This document shows, piece after piece, positions 9,189 through 17,974 of a DNA stretch of 64,000 nucleotides. Source of the DNA: Pseudomonadota bacterium (GTDB lineage Bacteria; Pseudomonadota; Gammaproteobacteria; Burkholderiales; Burkholderiaceae_C); contig JAUNHQ010000004.1 in assembly GCA_030535425.1 (NCBI GenBank), forward strand, positions 1 to 64,000. The letters are read 5' to 3'. The translations under genes were made by a program, and so were the position numbers. The notes under the pieces were generated by a model. That model was not told the origin of the DNA, searched no databases, and worked only from the letters and a program-made list of their open reading frames with translations. Position 1 is the first letter of the stretch. Each line of letters opens with the position of its first letter.

Positions 9189-11240
9189 ATGTTTTTCCGG
9201 ACGATTCTGACACCTTTGCACGCCCTGGTGCTGGCGGCGCTGACAGCGCCCTGGCCCTTGGCCGCCCAAACCGGCGCGCCGCCCGCTGCGGTGTACGCGC
9301 CAGCGCCTGCCCCCGTGGCCGACAGCGTGCTGCTGGACATGCGCGAAGCTTTCCGCCAGCGCGACCGCCAGCGCCTGGCCGATCTGCTGCCTGCCGCGCG
9401 CGGCCACGCGCTAGAGCCCTGGGCCGCCTACTGGGCGCTGCGCGTGCGCATAGATGAAGTCACGCTGCCCGAGGTGCAGGATTTCATGGCCCGCTACCCC
9501 CACACGTACCAGGAAGACCGCCTGCGCAACGACTGGCTGCTGGCCGCCGGCAAGCGGCGCGACTGGGCGGGCTTCATGGCCGAATACCCACGCTTTCGCA
9601 TGCGCGATGACCGCGAGGTGCGCTGCTACGCCGTGGCGGCCGACATTGCCGCCGGCAAAACCCTCGCCAAGGCGCAGGCCGAGCAAGTGCGCGCCGACTG
9701 GCTGGCCCAGCGCGATCTGGACGACGGCTGCCTGTACGCCGCCAGCTTGCTGCACCAGGCCGGCGTGCTGCCCTACCAGGACCTGTGGCTGCGCGCACGC
9801 CTGGCGATGGAGGCGGGCCGCGCCAGCCTGGCGCGCGCGGCCGTGGCGCTGGACGCGCCCGACGTGGCCGCCGACGTCAGCAGCATCCAGCAAAACGCCG
9901 CGCGCTACCTGGACAGCCGCGCCGTGGCGGGCACGCGCAAAAGCCAGGAGCTGGTGACGCTGGCGCTCATCAAGCTGGCCACGCAAAACCCCGACCAGGC
10001 CGCGCACTCGCTCGAATCCAAATGGGTGCCGCACCTCAGCGCCGAAGAGCGCAACTGGGCCTGGGGCGTGGTGGGCAAGTGGTCTGCCATTGCCTTGTCG
10101 CCGCAGGCCGGGGCGTATTTCGCCAAGGTCACGCGCGATGCCGACCTGAGCGATGAGCTGCTGGCCTGGAAAGCCCGCGCCGCCCTGCGCGCGGGCGACT
10201 GGGCCACCGTGGCACGCACCGTGCGCGCCATGCGCGAGCCTGGCGCTGGCGATGGCGCCTGGCTGTACTGGCAGGCACGCGCGCAGCACGCCCTGGCCCC
10301 GGCAGGCGAGGCGGGTGCGCCTGCGCGCGCGGCTGCGCGTGCGGCCTTCGAGCGCCTGGCCGCCCACCCTGGGCGCAACGGCTTTTACGAAAAACTGGCG
10401 CGCGAAGCCCTGGGCCAGCGTCAAAGCGTGCCTGCCGCGCCCGCGCCGCTGACGCCGCCTGAGCGCGAGGCCGCGCGCCTGCACCCCGGCCTCAACCGCG
10501 CGCTGCTGGCCATCGCCCTGGGCCTGCGCAGCGAGGGCGTGCGCGAGTGGAACTACTGGACCAGCTTGCACACCCCCGGCGGCATGGGCGAGCGCGAGCT
10601 GTACGCCGCAGCCGACTTTGCCTGCGTGCGGCAGGTGTGGGACCGCTGCATCCACGCCAGCGAGCGCACGCAGACTTTCATGGACTTCAGCCAGCGCTTT
10701 CCGCTGCCTCTGCGCGATGCCGTGGCAGGACAGGCGCAGCGCATCGGGCTGGATGCGGCCTACGTCTATGGCCTCATCCGGCAGGAAAGCCGCTTCGTGC
10801 TGGACGCACGCTCAGGCGTGGGCGCATCGGGGCTGATGCAGATCATGCCGGCCACCGCCCGATGGACGGCGCGCAGAATTGGGCTGGAGGGCTTCAGCAC
10901 CGATCAGATCAACGACCAGCACACCAACTTGCTGCTGGGCACGCACTACCTGAAGCTGGCGCTGGATGATTTTCAAGGCTCCATGCCCCTGGCCGCTGCC
11001 GCCTACAACGCCGGGCCGGGCCGCCCGCGCAGCTGGCGCAACGGCCCTGTGCTGGAAGGTGCCATCTGGGCCGAGGCCGTGCCCTTCACCGAAACGCGCG
11101 ACTATGTGAAGAAGGTGCTGTCCAACACGGTGGATTACGCCGCCATCCTCAGCGGCCAAAGCCAGTCGCTGCTGGAGCGCCTGGGCACCGTCGGCCCCCT
11201 GCCGCCAGGACAGGCCGACCCCAGCCGCGAGCTGCCCTGA
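9189..11240 (+). CDS. slt: Soluble lytic murein transglycosylase (Slt70 type)
   Basis: Periplasmic enzyme that cleaves the MurNAc-GlcNAc bond of peptidoglycan with formation of 1,6-anhydro-MurNAc. From the chosen ATG it has 683 aa: a signal peptide (about 1-28, ending PLAAQ), a long alpha-superhelical U-domain (about 40-480) of short helical repeats, and a C-terminal SLT domain. The catalytic glutamate is E533 in GLIRQESRF, followed by SGLMQIMPATA and AAAYNAGPGRP. An upstream ATG (MGFAMFF) is in frame 12 bp earlier and overlaps the fau start codon. The products are substrates for AmpG, also encoded in this window. A dispersed repeat lies just downstream, before convergent phoX. Confidence 0.94.
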   Translation: MFFRTILTPLHALVLAALTAPWPLAAQTGAPPAAVYAPAPAPVADSVLLDMREAFRQRDRQRLADLLPAARGHALEPWAAYWALRVRIDEVTLPEVQDFMARYPHTYQEDRLRNDWLLAAGKRRDWAGFMAEYPRFRMRDDREVRCYAVAADIAAGKTLAKAQAEQVRADWLAQRDLDDGCLYAASLLHQAGVLPYQDLWLRARLAMEAGRASLARAAVALDAPDVAADVSSIQQNAARYLDSRAVAGTRKSQELVTLALIKLATQNPDQAAHSLESKWVPHLSAEERNWAWGVVGKWSAIALSPQAGAYFAKVTRDADLSDELLAWKARAALRAGDWATVARTVRAMREPGAGDGAWLYWQARAQHALAPAGEAGAPARAAARAAFERLAAHPGRNGFYEKLAREALGQRQSVPAAPAPLTPPEREAARLHPGLNRALLAIALGLRSEGVREWNYWTSLHTPGGMGERELYAAADFACVRQVWDRCIHASERTQTFMDFSQRFPLPLRDAVAGQAQRIGLDAAYVYGLIRQESRFVLDARSGVGASGLMQIMPATARWTARRIGLEGFSTDQINDQHTNLLLGTHYLKLALDDFQGSMPLAAAAYNAGPGRPRSWRNGPVLEGAIWAEAVPFTETRDYVKKVLSNTVDYAAILSGQSQSLLERLGTVGPLPPGQADPSRELP

Positions 11241-11282
11241 CCACAGCACCCCACAGCAAAAGCGCGCGAACGACCCTTAACA

Positions 11283-11340
11283 AAAAAAGGTCATTTGCGC
11301 GCGTAAATAAAGGGTTTTAAGCTATTTTAAATATAGCGTT
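11283..11340 (+). repeat. Dispersed repeat, copy A
   Basis: GGTCATTTGCGCGC, then AAATAAAGGGTTTTAA, then a GCTAT/ATAGC hairpin with a 7-nt loop. It lies between the convergent slt and phoX genes, where it could act as a bidirectional 3'-end structure. Confidence 0.85.
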
Positions 11341-11351
11341 CAACCCTCATC

Positions 11352-13541
11352 TCACAGAGCGATCGGCCCGCCGTCGGTGCGGGTGACCACCACGGTGGCC
11401 GAGCGCGGGCGCTTGTGCCCGGTGTGGGCCTTATCGCTGGCGGCGGCCTGGTTGCCGGGCCAGTGGCTGGGGAAGCTGGCGCTGGCAAAGTCGGCCTTGT
11501 CCGCGTCTTCGCCGGGGTGCTGCACGTTGAAGAACAGGGTCTTGCCGTCGGGGGTGACGACCACGCCGGTGATTTCGCTGTCATACGGGCCCACCAGAAA
11601 GCGGCGCACGCTGTCGGTGCTGGCGTCGGCGCCCTTGCGGGTGGCTTGTCCGTCGCGCGTGGTCACGGCTCCCCCATCGCCCACCCGGCCGGGCAAGGCG
11701 GCCAGCATCATGCAGTTGGTCACGTCGGTGTAGGCACCGTCGTCGGTCTGGATCCACAGCAGGCCCTTGGCGCCACTGTCTTGGCGCTGGTCAAAGTACA
11801 GGCCGTCGGGGCTGGAAAAGTCGTTGTCGTCACTCAGGGCCGAGAGGTTTTCGCTCTGGCTGCCGTCGGCGCGCGCGCCAAACAGGTACACGTCCCATTC
11901 AAACGTGGTGCCGGCCTGGCTGCCGATTTCCTTCCAGCGCACGATGTGGCCGTTGGCGTTGCCCACGCGGGGGTTGGCGGCGTTCAGGTTGTCGGCGGTG
12001 CGGCGGGAGTTGTTGGTCATGGTCATGTAGACCTCGCCATTGAGCGGGTTGACGCCGCCCCACTCGGGCCGGTCCATGGGCGTGGCGCCCACGTGGTCGG
12101 CGGCCAGGCGGCAGTGCATGACCACGTCGGCCTGGTCGGCAAAGGGGTACAGGGGGTTGCTGGCGTCCAGGCCGTTTTGGCCGTGGGTCAGTTCCAGCCA
12201 CTGGCCGCTGCCGTCGTCGTTGAACTTGGCCACGTAGAGCTTGCCGCTGTCGAGGTATTTGGCGCCGGCGGCAGTGCCGCCGTTGATGTCGGCCGGGTCC
12301 CACAGCGCGTTGGAGACGTATTTGAAGACGTATTCATTGCGCGCGTCGTCGCCCGAGTAGATGACGATGGGCTGGCCCGCCACGGCGGGGGCGGGCCAGG
12401 CGCCTTCGTGGTTGAAGCGCCCCAGTGCGCTGCGCTTGACGGGCGTGCTGTCGGGGCGGAAGGGGTCGATCTCCACCACCCAGCCAAAGCTGTTGAAGAT
12501 GTTGCGGTAGTCCTGCGCGGCGCTGTCGGCACTGACGCGGCTGTTCCAGCGCTGGTACGGCTCGCCTTCGGGGCTGTCCCAGCCGTAGGGGTTCTTGCGG
12601 CCTTCGGGCAGGCCGTAGCGCTTGAGCGCGGTGACTTCTGCCGCGCTGCGCAGCGCGTCGTCACCTGCGGCGCGGCCGATGACGTTGAGGAAGTTTTCCT
12701 CGCACGTCAGGTAGGTGCCCCAGGGCGTGTAGCCGCAGGCGCAGTTGTTGTTCATGCCAAAGGCTTGCGTGCCGTCGGGCGAGAGTTTGGTGACGAGCTT
12801 GGCGTTGCCAGCGGCGGGGCCGCCCACCGCCATGAGCGTGGCCGAATGCACGCGGCGGTTGTAGCGCGAGCCGCGCACCATCTGCATGTCGGTGCTACCG
12901 GCGGCGCGGCGCACTTCAACCACGCTGGCGCCGTGGGCGAAGATTTCCTTGTCCACCTCGCTGGCCGGGCGCACGCCGTCCACGCTGGTGCGGCCATTGG
13001 GGTGCAGTGCGTAGGGGGCGACCACGTATTCGTGGTTCACGCACAGCAAGCCGCGGTCGGAGCGGCTGGCGTCAAAGCTGCCGTCATCGGCCAGGCCGAA
13101 GTAGTACATGCCGTCGTGCCCATCGCCAATGCGGCGTTCGTAGGATTCGGCGCTTTCGCTGCCGTTGTCCTGCCAGCTTTCGTCGCCCCACTGCATGGGA
13201 TCGCCCAGCGCGTGCAGGATGCTGATCTGGTAGCCCTCGGGCACCGTCACCTGATCGGCCAGGGTCTTGGCCACGGCGGCAAAGCTCAGGCCCGGGGCCA
13301 TGGGCACATCGCCATCGCTGCTGCCGCCATCGTCATCGCTGCCGCCGCAGCCGGCCAGGGCCAGCGAGCCCAGCAGCACGCCGGTGGTGGCGCCCACCCC
13401 GCCCTTGAGCGCGCTGCGGCGCGACAGGCGGACATGGAGCAAGGTGTCGAAATGCGGGTTGGCTGAAGGGTTGACGATGGCCTCGTCGTCGTACTCGTTG
13501 AGCGCGCCGGCGGGCACAGGGGCAGAAAGGGGCAAAGACAT
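11352..13541 (-). CDS. phoX: PhoX-family alkaline phosphatase, Tat-exported lipoprotein
   Basis: DUF839/PhoX-type phosphatase of 729 aa; family members are Ca/Fe-dependent monomeric alkaline phosphatases that release phosphate from organic esters outside the cytoplasm. The N-terminus has a twin-arginine motif (SRRSALKGG, RR at 41-42), a hydrophobic stretch, and a lipobox with Cys65 (LALAGCGGS), so it is probably Tat-exported and lipid-anchored. An acidic and Ser/Gly linker follows, then a large beta-propeller-like domain. Family segments include LLCVNHEYV, GGPAAGNAKLVTK and SSPDGLYFDQR. The start was placed at MSLPLSAP rather than a longer frame because the Tat signal follows it. A three-unit Pho box lies about 53 bp upstream. 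Confidence 0.9.
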   Translation of the reverse strand: MSLPLSAPVPAGALNEYDDEAIVNPSANPHFDTLLHVRLSRRSALKGGVGATTGVLLGSLALAGCGGSDDDGGSSDGDVPMAPGLSFAAVAKTLADQVTVPEGYQISILHALGDPMQWGDESWQDNGSESAESYERRIGDGHDGMYYFGLADDGSFDASRSDRGLLCVNHEYVVAPYALHPNGRTSVDGVRPASEVDKEIFAHGASVVEVRRAAGSTDMQMVRGSRYNRRVHSATLMAVGGPAAGNAKLVTKLSPDGTQAFGMNNNCACGYTPWGTYLTCEENFLNVIGRAAGDDALRSAAEVTALKRYGLPEGRKNPYGWDSPEGEPYQRWNSRVSADSAAQDYRNIFNSFGWVVEIDPFRPDSTPVKRSALGRFNHEGAWPAPAVAGQPIVIYSGDDARNEYVFKYVSNALWDPADINGGTAAGAKYLDSGKLYVAKFNDDGSGQWLELTHGQNGLDASNPLYPFADQADVVMHCRLAADHVGATPMDRPEWGGVNPLNGEVYMTMTNNSRRTADNLNAANPRVGNANGHIVRWKEIGSQAGTTFEWDVYLFGARADGSQSENLSALSDDNDFSSPDGLYFDQRQDSGAKGLLWIQTDDGAYTDVTNCMMLAALPGRVGDGGAVTTRDGQATRKGADASTDSVRRFLVGPYDSEITGVVVTPDGKTLFFNVQHPGEDADKADFASASFPSHWPGNQAAASDKAHTGHKRPRSATVVVTRTDGGPIAL

Positions 13542-13593
13542 CGTGGGTTCTCCAAAAAAACCCCGCGATGCTGGCGTCCGTGTGTGGCACGGG

Positions 13594-13623
13594 CATGACC
13601 ACCGCATGACGAACTGGTGACAC
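13594..13623 (-). promoter_or_regulatory. Candidate Pho box upstream of phoX
   Basis: On the coding strand three half-sites, TGTCAC, CGTCAT and GGTCAT, follow each other at an exact 11-bp period (GTCA cores end at 13621, 13610 and 13599). This is the tandem direct-repeat layout of PhoB operators (consensus near CTGTCAT, 11-bp phasing). It sits about 53 bp upstream of the phoX ATG in the intergenic region shared with the divergent carboxylase gene. It is the site expected for phosphate-starvation control; I infer PhoB binding from pattern and context. Confidence 0.65.
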
Positions 13624-13712
13624 CTGCGCGCCCGCCCGCCTGGCCTGCGCCGCTATATTGAAAAACACCTGCCGCGCCTGGCGCGGCCATCCCCTGACAG
13701 CCCTTTGCTGAC

Positions 13713-16700
13713 TTGCCCATATTCCGCCACATCCTCATTGCCAACCGGGGCGAAATTGCCCTGCGCATCGTGCGCGCCTTGCGCGAGATAGGCATTCCCA
13801 GCCTGGCCGTGTATGCCGCCGACGACGCGCAGGCGCCGCACGTGGCCGCTGCCGATGCGGCGGTGGCGCTGCCGGGCAGCGGGCCAACGGCTTATCTGGA
13901 TGGGCCGCAGCTGCTGCACATCGCGCGCGAACGCGGCTGCGACGCGCTGCACCCCGGTTATGGCTTCTTGAGCGAACGCGCCGACTTTGCGCGCGCCTGT
14001 GCGCAGGCGGGGGTGGCGTTCATCGGCCCCACGCCCGAGCAGCTGGACATGTTTGGCGATAAGGCGCGGGCGCGCACGCTGGCCCAGCGCTGCGGAGTGC
14101 CCCTGCTGCCAGGCACGGAAGAAGCGGTGACGCTGGCACAGGCGCAGGCGTTTTTCGCGCAGCACGCGGCCAGCGGCATCGCCATCAAGGCCGTGGGCGG
14201 CGGCGGCGGGCGCGGCATGCGGGCCGTCACGCGCGCGCAGGACGTGGCCGCCGCGTATGAACGCTGCCGCAGCGAGGCGCTGGCCGCGTTTGGCCTGGCC
14301 GACGTGTATGCCGAGCGCCTGATGCCCCGGGCGCGCCACATTGAGGTGCAGGTGCTGGGCGATGGCCAGCAGGTCATGGCCCTGGGCGAGCGCGAATGCA
14401 GCGTGCAGCGGCGCTTTCAAAAGCTGGTGGAAGTGGCCCCCAGCCCCAGCCTGCCGCCGGCACTGCGCGCGCGCATCACGCAGGCGGCGCTGGCCATGGC
14501 GCGCGCGGTGGCGTATCAGGGGGTGGGCACGTTCGAGTTCCTGGTGGATGCGGATGCGGATGCAGATGTGGATGCGGATGCCAGCGCGCTGCCCTTTGTC
14601 TTCATCGAGGCCAATGCGCGCTTGCAGGTGGAGCACACCGTGACCGAGGCGGTCACGGGCGTCGATCTGGTGCAGGCGCAGGTGGCGCTGGCGGCAGGTC
14701 AGCGGCTGGCCGATCTGGGGCTTAATGCACAGTCGCCGCCTGCGGCGCGCGGCTTTGCCGTGCAGTGGCGCATCAACGCTGAAACCCTGGCGCCCGATGG
14801 CAGCGCACAGCCTGGCAGCGGCACCCTCACGCGCTTTGACATGGCCCAGGGGCCGGGGGTGCGGGTGGACACGCACGGGCACGCGGGCGCGCAGCCCTCG
14901 CCCCATTACGACACGCTGCTGGCCAAGCTGATCGTGCACAGCGCCAGCGGCTGGGACGCGGCGCTGCGCCGCGCGCGCCGGGCGCTGGCTGAAACGCGCA
15001 TCGAGGGCGTGCCCACCAACCTGCCCCTGCTGCGGGCCCTGGCCGCGCGGTCCGAGATGCAGACCATGGACGTGCACACGCGCTGGCTGGAAGGCGCCCT
15101 GCCCGGCCTGCTGGCCGAAGCCGCCGCGCTGGCCGATGCGCCTGCCGAAAACCTCACAGACCAGCCCCCGGCGCCCGAGGGCAGCGTGCGCGCGCCCATG
15201 CCCGCGCGGCTGGTGCAGCTGAGCGCACCCGTGGGCGCGCGCGTGCCCGCCGGGGCCGAGCTGGCCGTGCTGGAAGCCATGAAGATGCAGCATGTGCTGG
15301 CCGCGCCGCACGCGGGCATCGTGCGCCAGCACCTGGCCGCCGAAGGCGCGCTGCTGGCCGCAGGCGATGCCGTGCTGGTGCTGGCGCCCGATGCGCAGGC
15401 CAGCGCGCTGGATGGCGCCGCCGCCCAGGCGCCCGACCCCGACCGCATCCGCCCCGACTTGCAGCGCGTGATCGACCGCCACGCCCTCACCCTGGACGCA
15501 GCCCGGCCCGAGGCCATGGCCAAGCGCCACGCGCTGGGCCTGCGCAGCGCGCGCGAGAACATTGCCGACTTGTGCGACGCAGGCAGCTTCATCGAATACG
15601 GCGCGCTGGCCATTGCCGCGCAAACGCGCCGCCGCAGCCTGGACGACCTGATCGCCAACACCCCGGCCGACGGCATGGTGACGGGGGTGGGCAGCGTCAA
15701 CGGGCGGCTGTTTGGCCCCGAGCGCGCGCGCTGCGCCGTCATGGCCTACGACGCCACGGTGCTGGCCGGCACCCAGGGCATGCGCAACCACGCCAAGACC
15801 GACCGCCTGCTGCACCTGGCGCTGGCGCAGCGCCTGCCCGTGGTGCTGTTTGCCGAAGGCGGCGGCGGTCGGCCGGGCGATGTGGATGCGGCCACGCTGG
15901 CGGGCCTGCACGTGGGCACCTTTGCCGCCTATGCGGCGCTGTCGGGCCAGGTGCCCGTGGTGGGCATTGCCGCCGGGCGCTGCTTTGCCGGCAACGCCGC
16001 GCTGCTGGGGTGCAGCGACGTCATCATCGCCACCGAAGACAGCCACATCGGCATGGGCGGCCCGGCCATGGTGGAAGGCGGCGGCCTGGGCGTGTTCACG
16101 CCCGAGCAAATCGGCCCCGCTCAGGTGCAGCACCCCAATGGCGTGATCGACGTGCTGGTGCCAGGCGAGGCGCAGGCCGTGCAGGCCGCGCGCCTGTACC
16201 TGTCGTTCTTTCAGGGCCGCGTGGCCGACTGGGCCGCGCCCGATCAGCGCCTGCTGCGCGCGGTGGTGCCCGAAAACCGCCTGCGCGCCTACGACTCGCG
16301 CCAGGCCATGCAGGCGCTGGTGGACGAAGGCAGCCTGCTGCCGCTGCGCGAGGGCTTTGGCACGGGCATTCACACCGCGCTGGCGCGCATCGAAGGCCGG
16401 CCCGTGGGCCTGATGGCCAACAACCCGCTGCACCTGGGCGGCGCCATTGACGCGCCCGCCGCCGACAAGGCCGCGCGCTTCATGCAGCTGTGCAACGCGC
16501 ACGGCCTGCCCATCGTCAGTCTGATCGACACGCCCGGCTTCATGGTTGGCCCCGAAACGGAAAAAACCGCGCAGGTGCGCCACGTCAGCCGCCTGTTCGT
16601 CACCGCCGCCGCGCTGCGCGTGCCTTTTTTCAGCGTGGTGCTGCGCAAGGGCTACGGCCTGGGCGCCATGGGCATGGCCGCCGGCAGCTTTCACGCGCCG

Positions 16701-17006
16701 TTTTTCACCGTGGCCTGGCCCACGGGCGAATTTGGCGGCATGGGCCTGGAAGGCGCGGTGCGCCTGGGTTTTCGCAAAGAGCTGCAAGCCGCCGCCGAAG
16801 GGCCGGAGCGCGATGCGCTGTTTGCCCAGCTGGTGGCGCAGCAGTACGCGCAGGGCCAGGCGCTGCACATGGCCACGTCGCTGGAGATCGACGCCGTGAT
16901 CGACCCGGCCGACACCCGCGCCTGGCTGGCGCGCGGGCTGGCCAGCACCCAGTGCCGCCCGGCCGATGCCGCCGCTGGGCGGGGGCGCTTCATCGACACC
17001 TGGTAA
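13713..17006 (+). CDS. Single-chain biotin-dependent acyl-CoA carboxylase
   Basis: A 1097-aa fusion of all three parts of a biotin carboxylase. The biotin carboxylase domain spans about residues 1-445, with HILIANRGEIALRIVRAL and GGGGGRGMRAV in the ATP-grasp and IEANARLQVEHTVTE near the active site. A biotinyl domain is centred on K524 in VLEAMKMQH. The carboxyltransferase spans about 590-1097, including GGPAMVEGGGLGVF and SLIDTPGFMVGPE. It would carboxylate acetyl-CoA, propionyl-CoA or another acyl-CoA; the substrate cannot be fixed here. The start is a TTG, as no ATG or GTG lies near the conserved N-terminus. It is divergent from phoX and stands alone with no catabolic neighbours. Confidence 0.9.
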   Translation: MPIFRHILIANRGEIALRIVRALREIGIPSLAVYAADDAQAPHVAAADAAVALPGSGPTAYLDGPQLLHIARERGCDALHPGYGFLSERADFARACAQAGVAFIGPTPEQLDMFGDKARARTLAQRCGVPLLPGTEEAVTLAQAQAFFAQHAASGIAIKAVGGGGGRGMRAVTRAQDVAAAYERCRSEALAAFGLADVYAERLMPRARHIEVQVLGDGQQVMALGERECSVQRRFQKLVEVAPSPSLPPALRARITQAALAMARAVAYQGVGTFEFLVDADADADVDADASALPFVFIEANARLQVEHTVTEAVTGVDLVQAQVALAAGQRLADLGLNAQSPPAARGFAVQWRINAETLAPDGSAQPGSGTLTRFDMAQGPGVRVDTHGHAGAQPSPHYDTLLAKLIVHSASGWDAALRRARRALAETRIEGVPTNLPLLRALAARSEMQTMDVHTRWLEGALPGLLAEAAALADAPAENLTDQPPAPEGSVRAPMPARLVQLSAPVGARVPAGAELAVLEAMKMQHVLAAPHAGIVRQHLAAEGALLAAGDAVLVLAPDAQASALDGAAAQAPDPDRIRPDLQRVIDRHALTLDAARPEAMAKRHALGLRSARENIADLCDAGSFIEYGALAIAAQTRRRSLDDLIANTPADGMVTGVGSVNGRLFGPERARCAVMAYDATVLAGTQGMRNHAKTDRLLHLALAQRLPVVLFAEGGGGRPGDVDAATLAGLHVGTFAAYAALSGQVPVVGIAAGRCFAGNAALLGCSDVIIATEDSHIGMGGPAMVEGGGLGVFTPEQIGPAQVQHPNGVIDVLVPGEAQAVQAARLYLSFFQGRVADWAAPDQRLLRAVVPENRLRAYDSRQAMQALVDEGSLLPLREGFGTGIHTALARIEGRPVGLMANNPLHLGGAIDAPAADKAARFMQLCNAHGLPIVSLIDTPGFMVGPETEKTAQVRHVSRLFVTAAALRVPFFSVVLRKGYGLGAMGMAAGSFHAPFFTVAWPTGEFGGMGLEGAVRLGFRKELQAAAEGPERDALFAQLVAQQYAQGQALHMATSLEIDAVIDPADTRAWLARGLASTQCRPADAAAGRGRFIDTW
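14547..14582 (+). repeat. GATGCG hexanucleotide tandem repeat inside the carboxylase gene
   Basis: Six near-identical GATGCG units (two with one changed base) encode an alternating Asp-Ala run, D279 to A290, with one Val. It is inserted between the FEFLVD strand and the FVFIEANARLQVEH strand of the biotin carboxylase domain, where related enzymes have only a short turn. The in-frame unit length means gain or loss of copies would change loop length without breaking the protein. Confidence 0.85.
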
Positions 17007-17035
17007 CACCCGATGCCGCCCTCACAGAACATAAG

Positions 17036-17095
17036 AAAACAGGTCATTTGCGCGCATATTTAAAGGGTTTATAGCTATACAAATAATAGCTATAA
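17036..17095 (+). repeat. Dispersed repeat, copy B
   Basis: AGGTCATTTGCGCGCAT, then TTTAAAGGGTTTATAGCTAT and AATAGCTAT: one of the best-preserved copies, with an extended ATAGCTAT/ATAGCTAT hairpin. It lies between the convergent carboxylase and ChaN genes. Confidence 0.87.
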
Positions 17096-17128
17096 CCTTG
17101 CCCGCCCTGGCAGCGGACACACAGGCCT

Positions 17129-17974
17129 TCAGCGCCTGGACAGGGACTGGCGCAGCGCCGCGCAATGGTCACGCGGCGGCACAGGCGGCGTAGGCCAGCG
17201 CAAGTCGTGCGCATGCAGCGCCTGCTCCTTGTCGTCAGCGGGCGCCGCGCCCGCCTGCGCCGACAGCACGCGCACACGCGCATCGGCCGGCAGAAAGTGC
17301 GGCACCCCTGCATCTCGCCGCACATGCCCGTTGCCCGCGATCAGCAGCACCGTGCGCCCTGGCGCGCGTGCGGCCTGGACGGTGTGGGCCATGGCCATGT
17401 CGCGGGCCATCTGGATGCGCGTCATAGGAGCCACCTGTGCCTCGGGCAGCAGGTGGCAGTGCCCCTCGCGGATGCGCTGGCGCTGGGCCGCAAGCGCAGG
17501 CCCAGGCAGGCGCGCATCCAGCGTTTCATCCCCCATGGCCTCGCGCATGCGCGCACGCGGCAGGTTGGCGCCCAGCACCGGCACGCCCGCACGCACGGCG
17601 GCCATGACCTGCGGGCCATAGCGCGCCCAGGGCCAGCCCGCTTCACGCCAGGCCAGCGCCTGGCGCACCTGCTCCTGGCTGGCCTGGGGCGGCAGGCCGG
17701 CAGTGCTGCGGCCTTGCTCGGCCATCTCCAGCGCCAGCGCCGCCAGCTGCCCGCGCCCGGCCAGCCATGTCACCACCTGGCGCTGCAACTGCTGGTGCTC
17801 AGGCGCATCGTGCTGCTCGCCCAGCAGCAGCACGTCTGCCGGCAGCAGCGCCTCCAGACGCGCCTGCGCCGGCCCATCCAGCGGCGGCGCCGGTGTGGCG
17901 CAGGCGCCCAGCAGCCCCAGCATGCACAGCGCGGCGGCGCTTCTTTTGAGGGCAGACAAGCACGCAACGGCCAT
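17129..17974 (-). CDS. ChaN-family lipoprotein
   Basis: 281-aa protein with a short signal peptide and lipobox (LLGACATP, Cys25), followed by a ChaN/PF04187 domain. Diagnostic pieces are DVLLLGEQHDAPEHQQLQ near the N-terminus, ALEMAEQGRS, and VLLIAGNGHVRRDAGVP towards the end. Family members (ChaN, PhuW, HmuF) are outer-membrane-linked heme-binding or iron-regulated lipoproteins. No heme-uptake genes are adjacent, so a role in heme handling is only by family. Its ATG overlaps the stop of the small membrane-protein gene upstream by ATGA, indicating translational coupling. Confidence 0.82.
   Translation of the reverse strand: MAVACLSALKRSAAALCMLGLLGACATPAPPLDGPAQARLEALLPADVLLLGEQHDAPEHQQLQRQVVTWLAGRGQLAALALEMAEQGRSTAGLPPQASQEQVRQALAWREAGWPWARYGPQVMAAVRAGVPVLGANLPRARMREAMGDETLDARLPGPALAAQRQRIREGHCHLLPEAQVAPMTRIQMARDMAMAHTVQAARAPGRTVLLIAGNGHVRRDAGVPHFLPADARVRVLSAQAGAAPADDKEQALHAHDLRWPTPPVPPRDHCAALRQSLSRR

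Noticed and set aside
11415..13466. 683-codon open frame on the plus strand
   Set aside because: Antisense to phoX; Val/Gly/Ala/His-rich with no domain.
13653..17009. 1118-codon open frame on the minus strand
   Set aside because: Complete shadow of the three-domain carboxylase; His/Gly/Arg-rich and without motifs, while the sense frame shows all carboxylase motifs.
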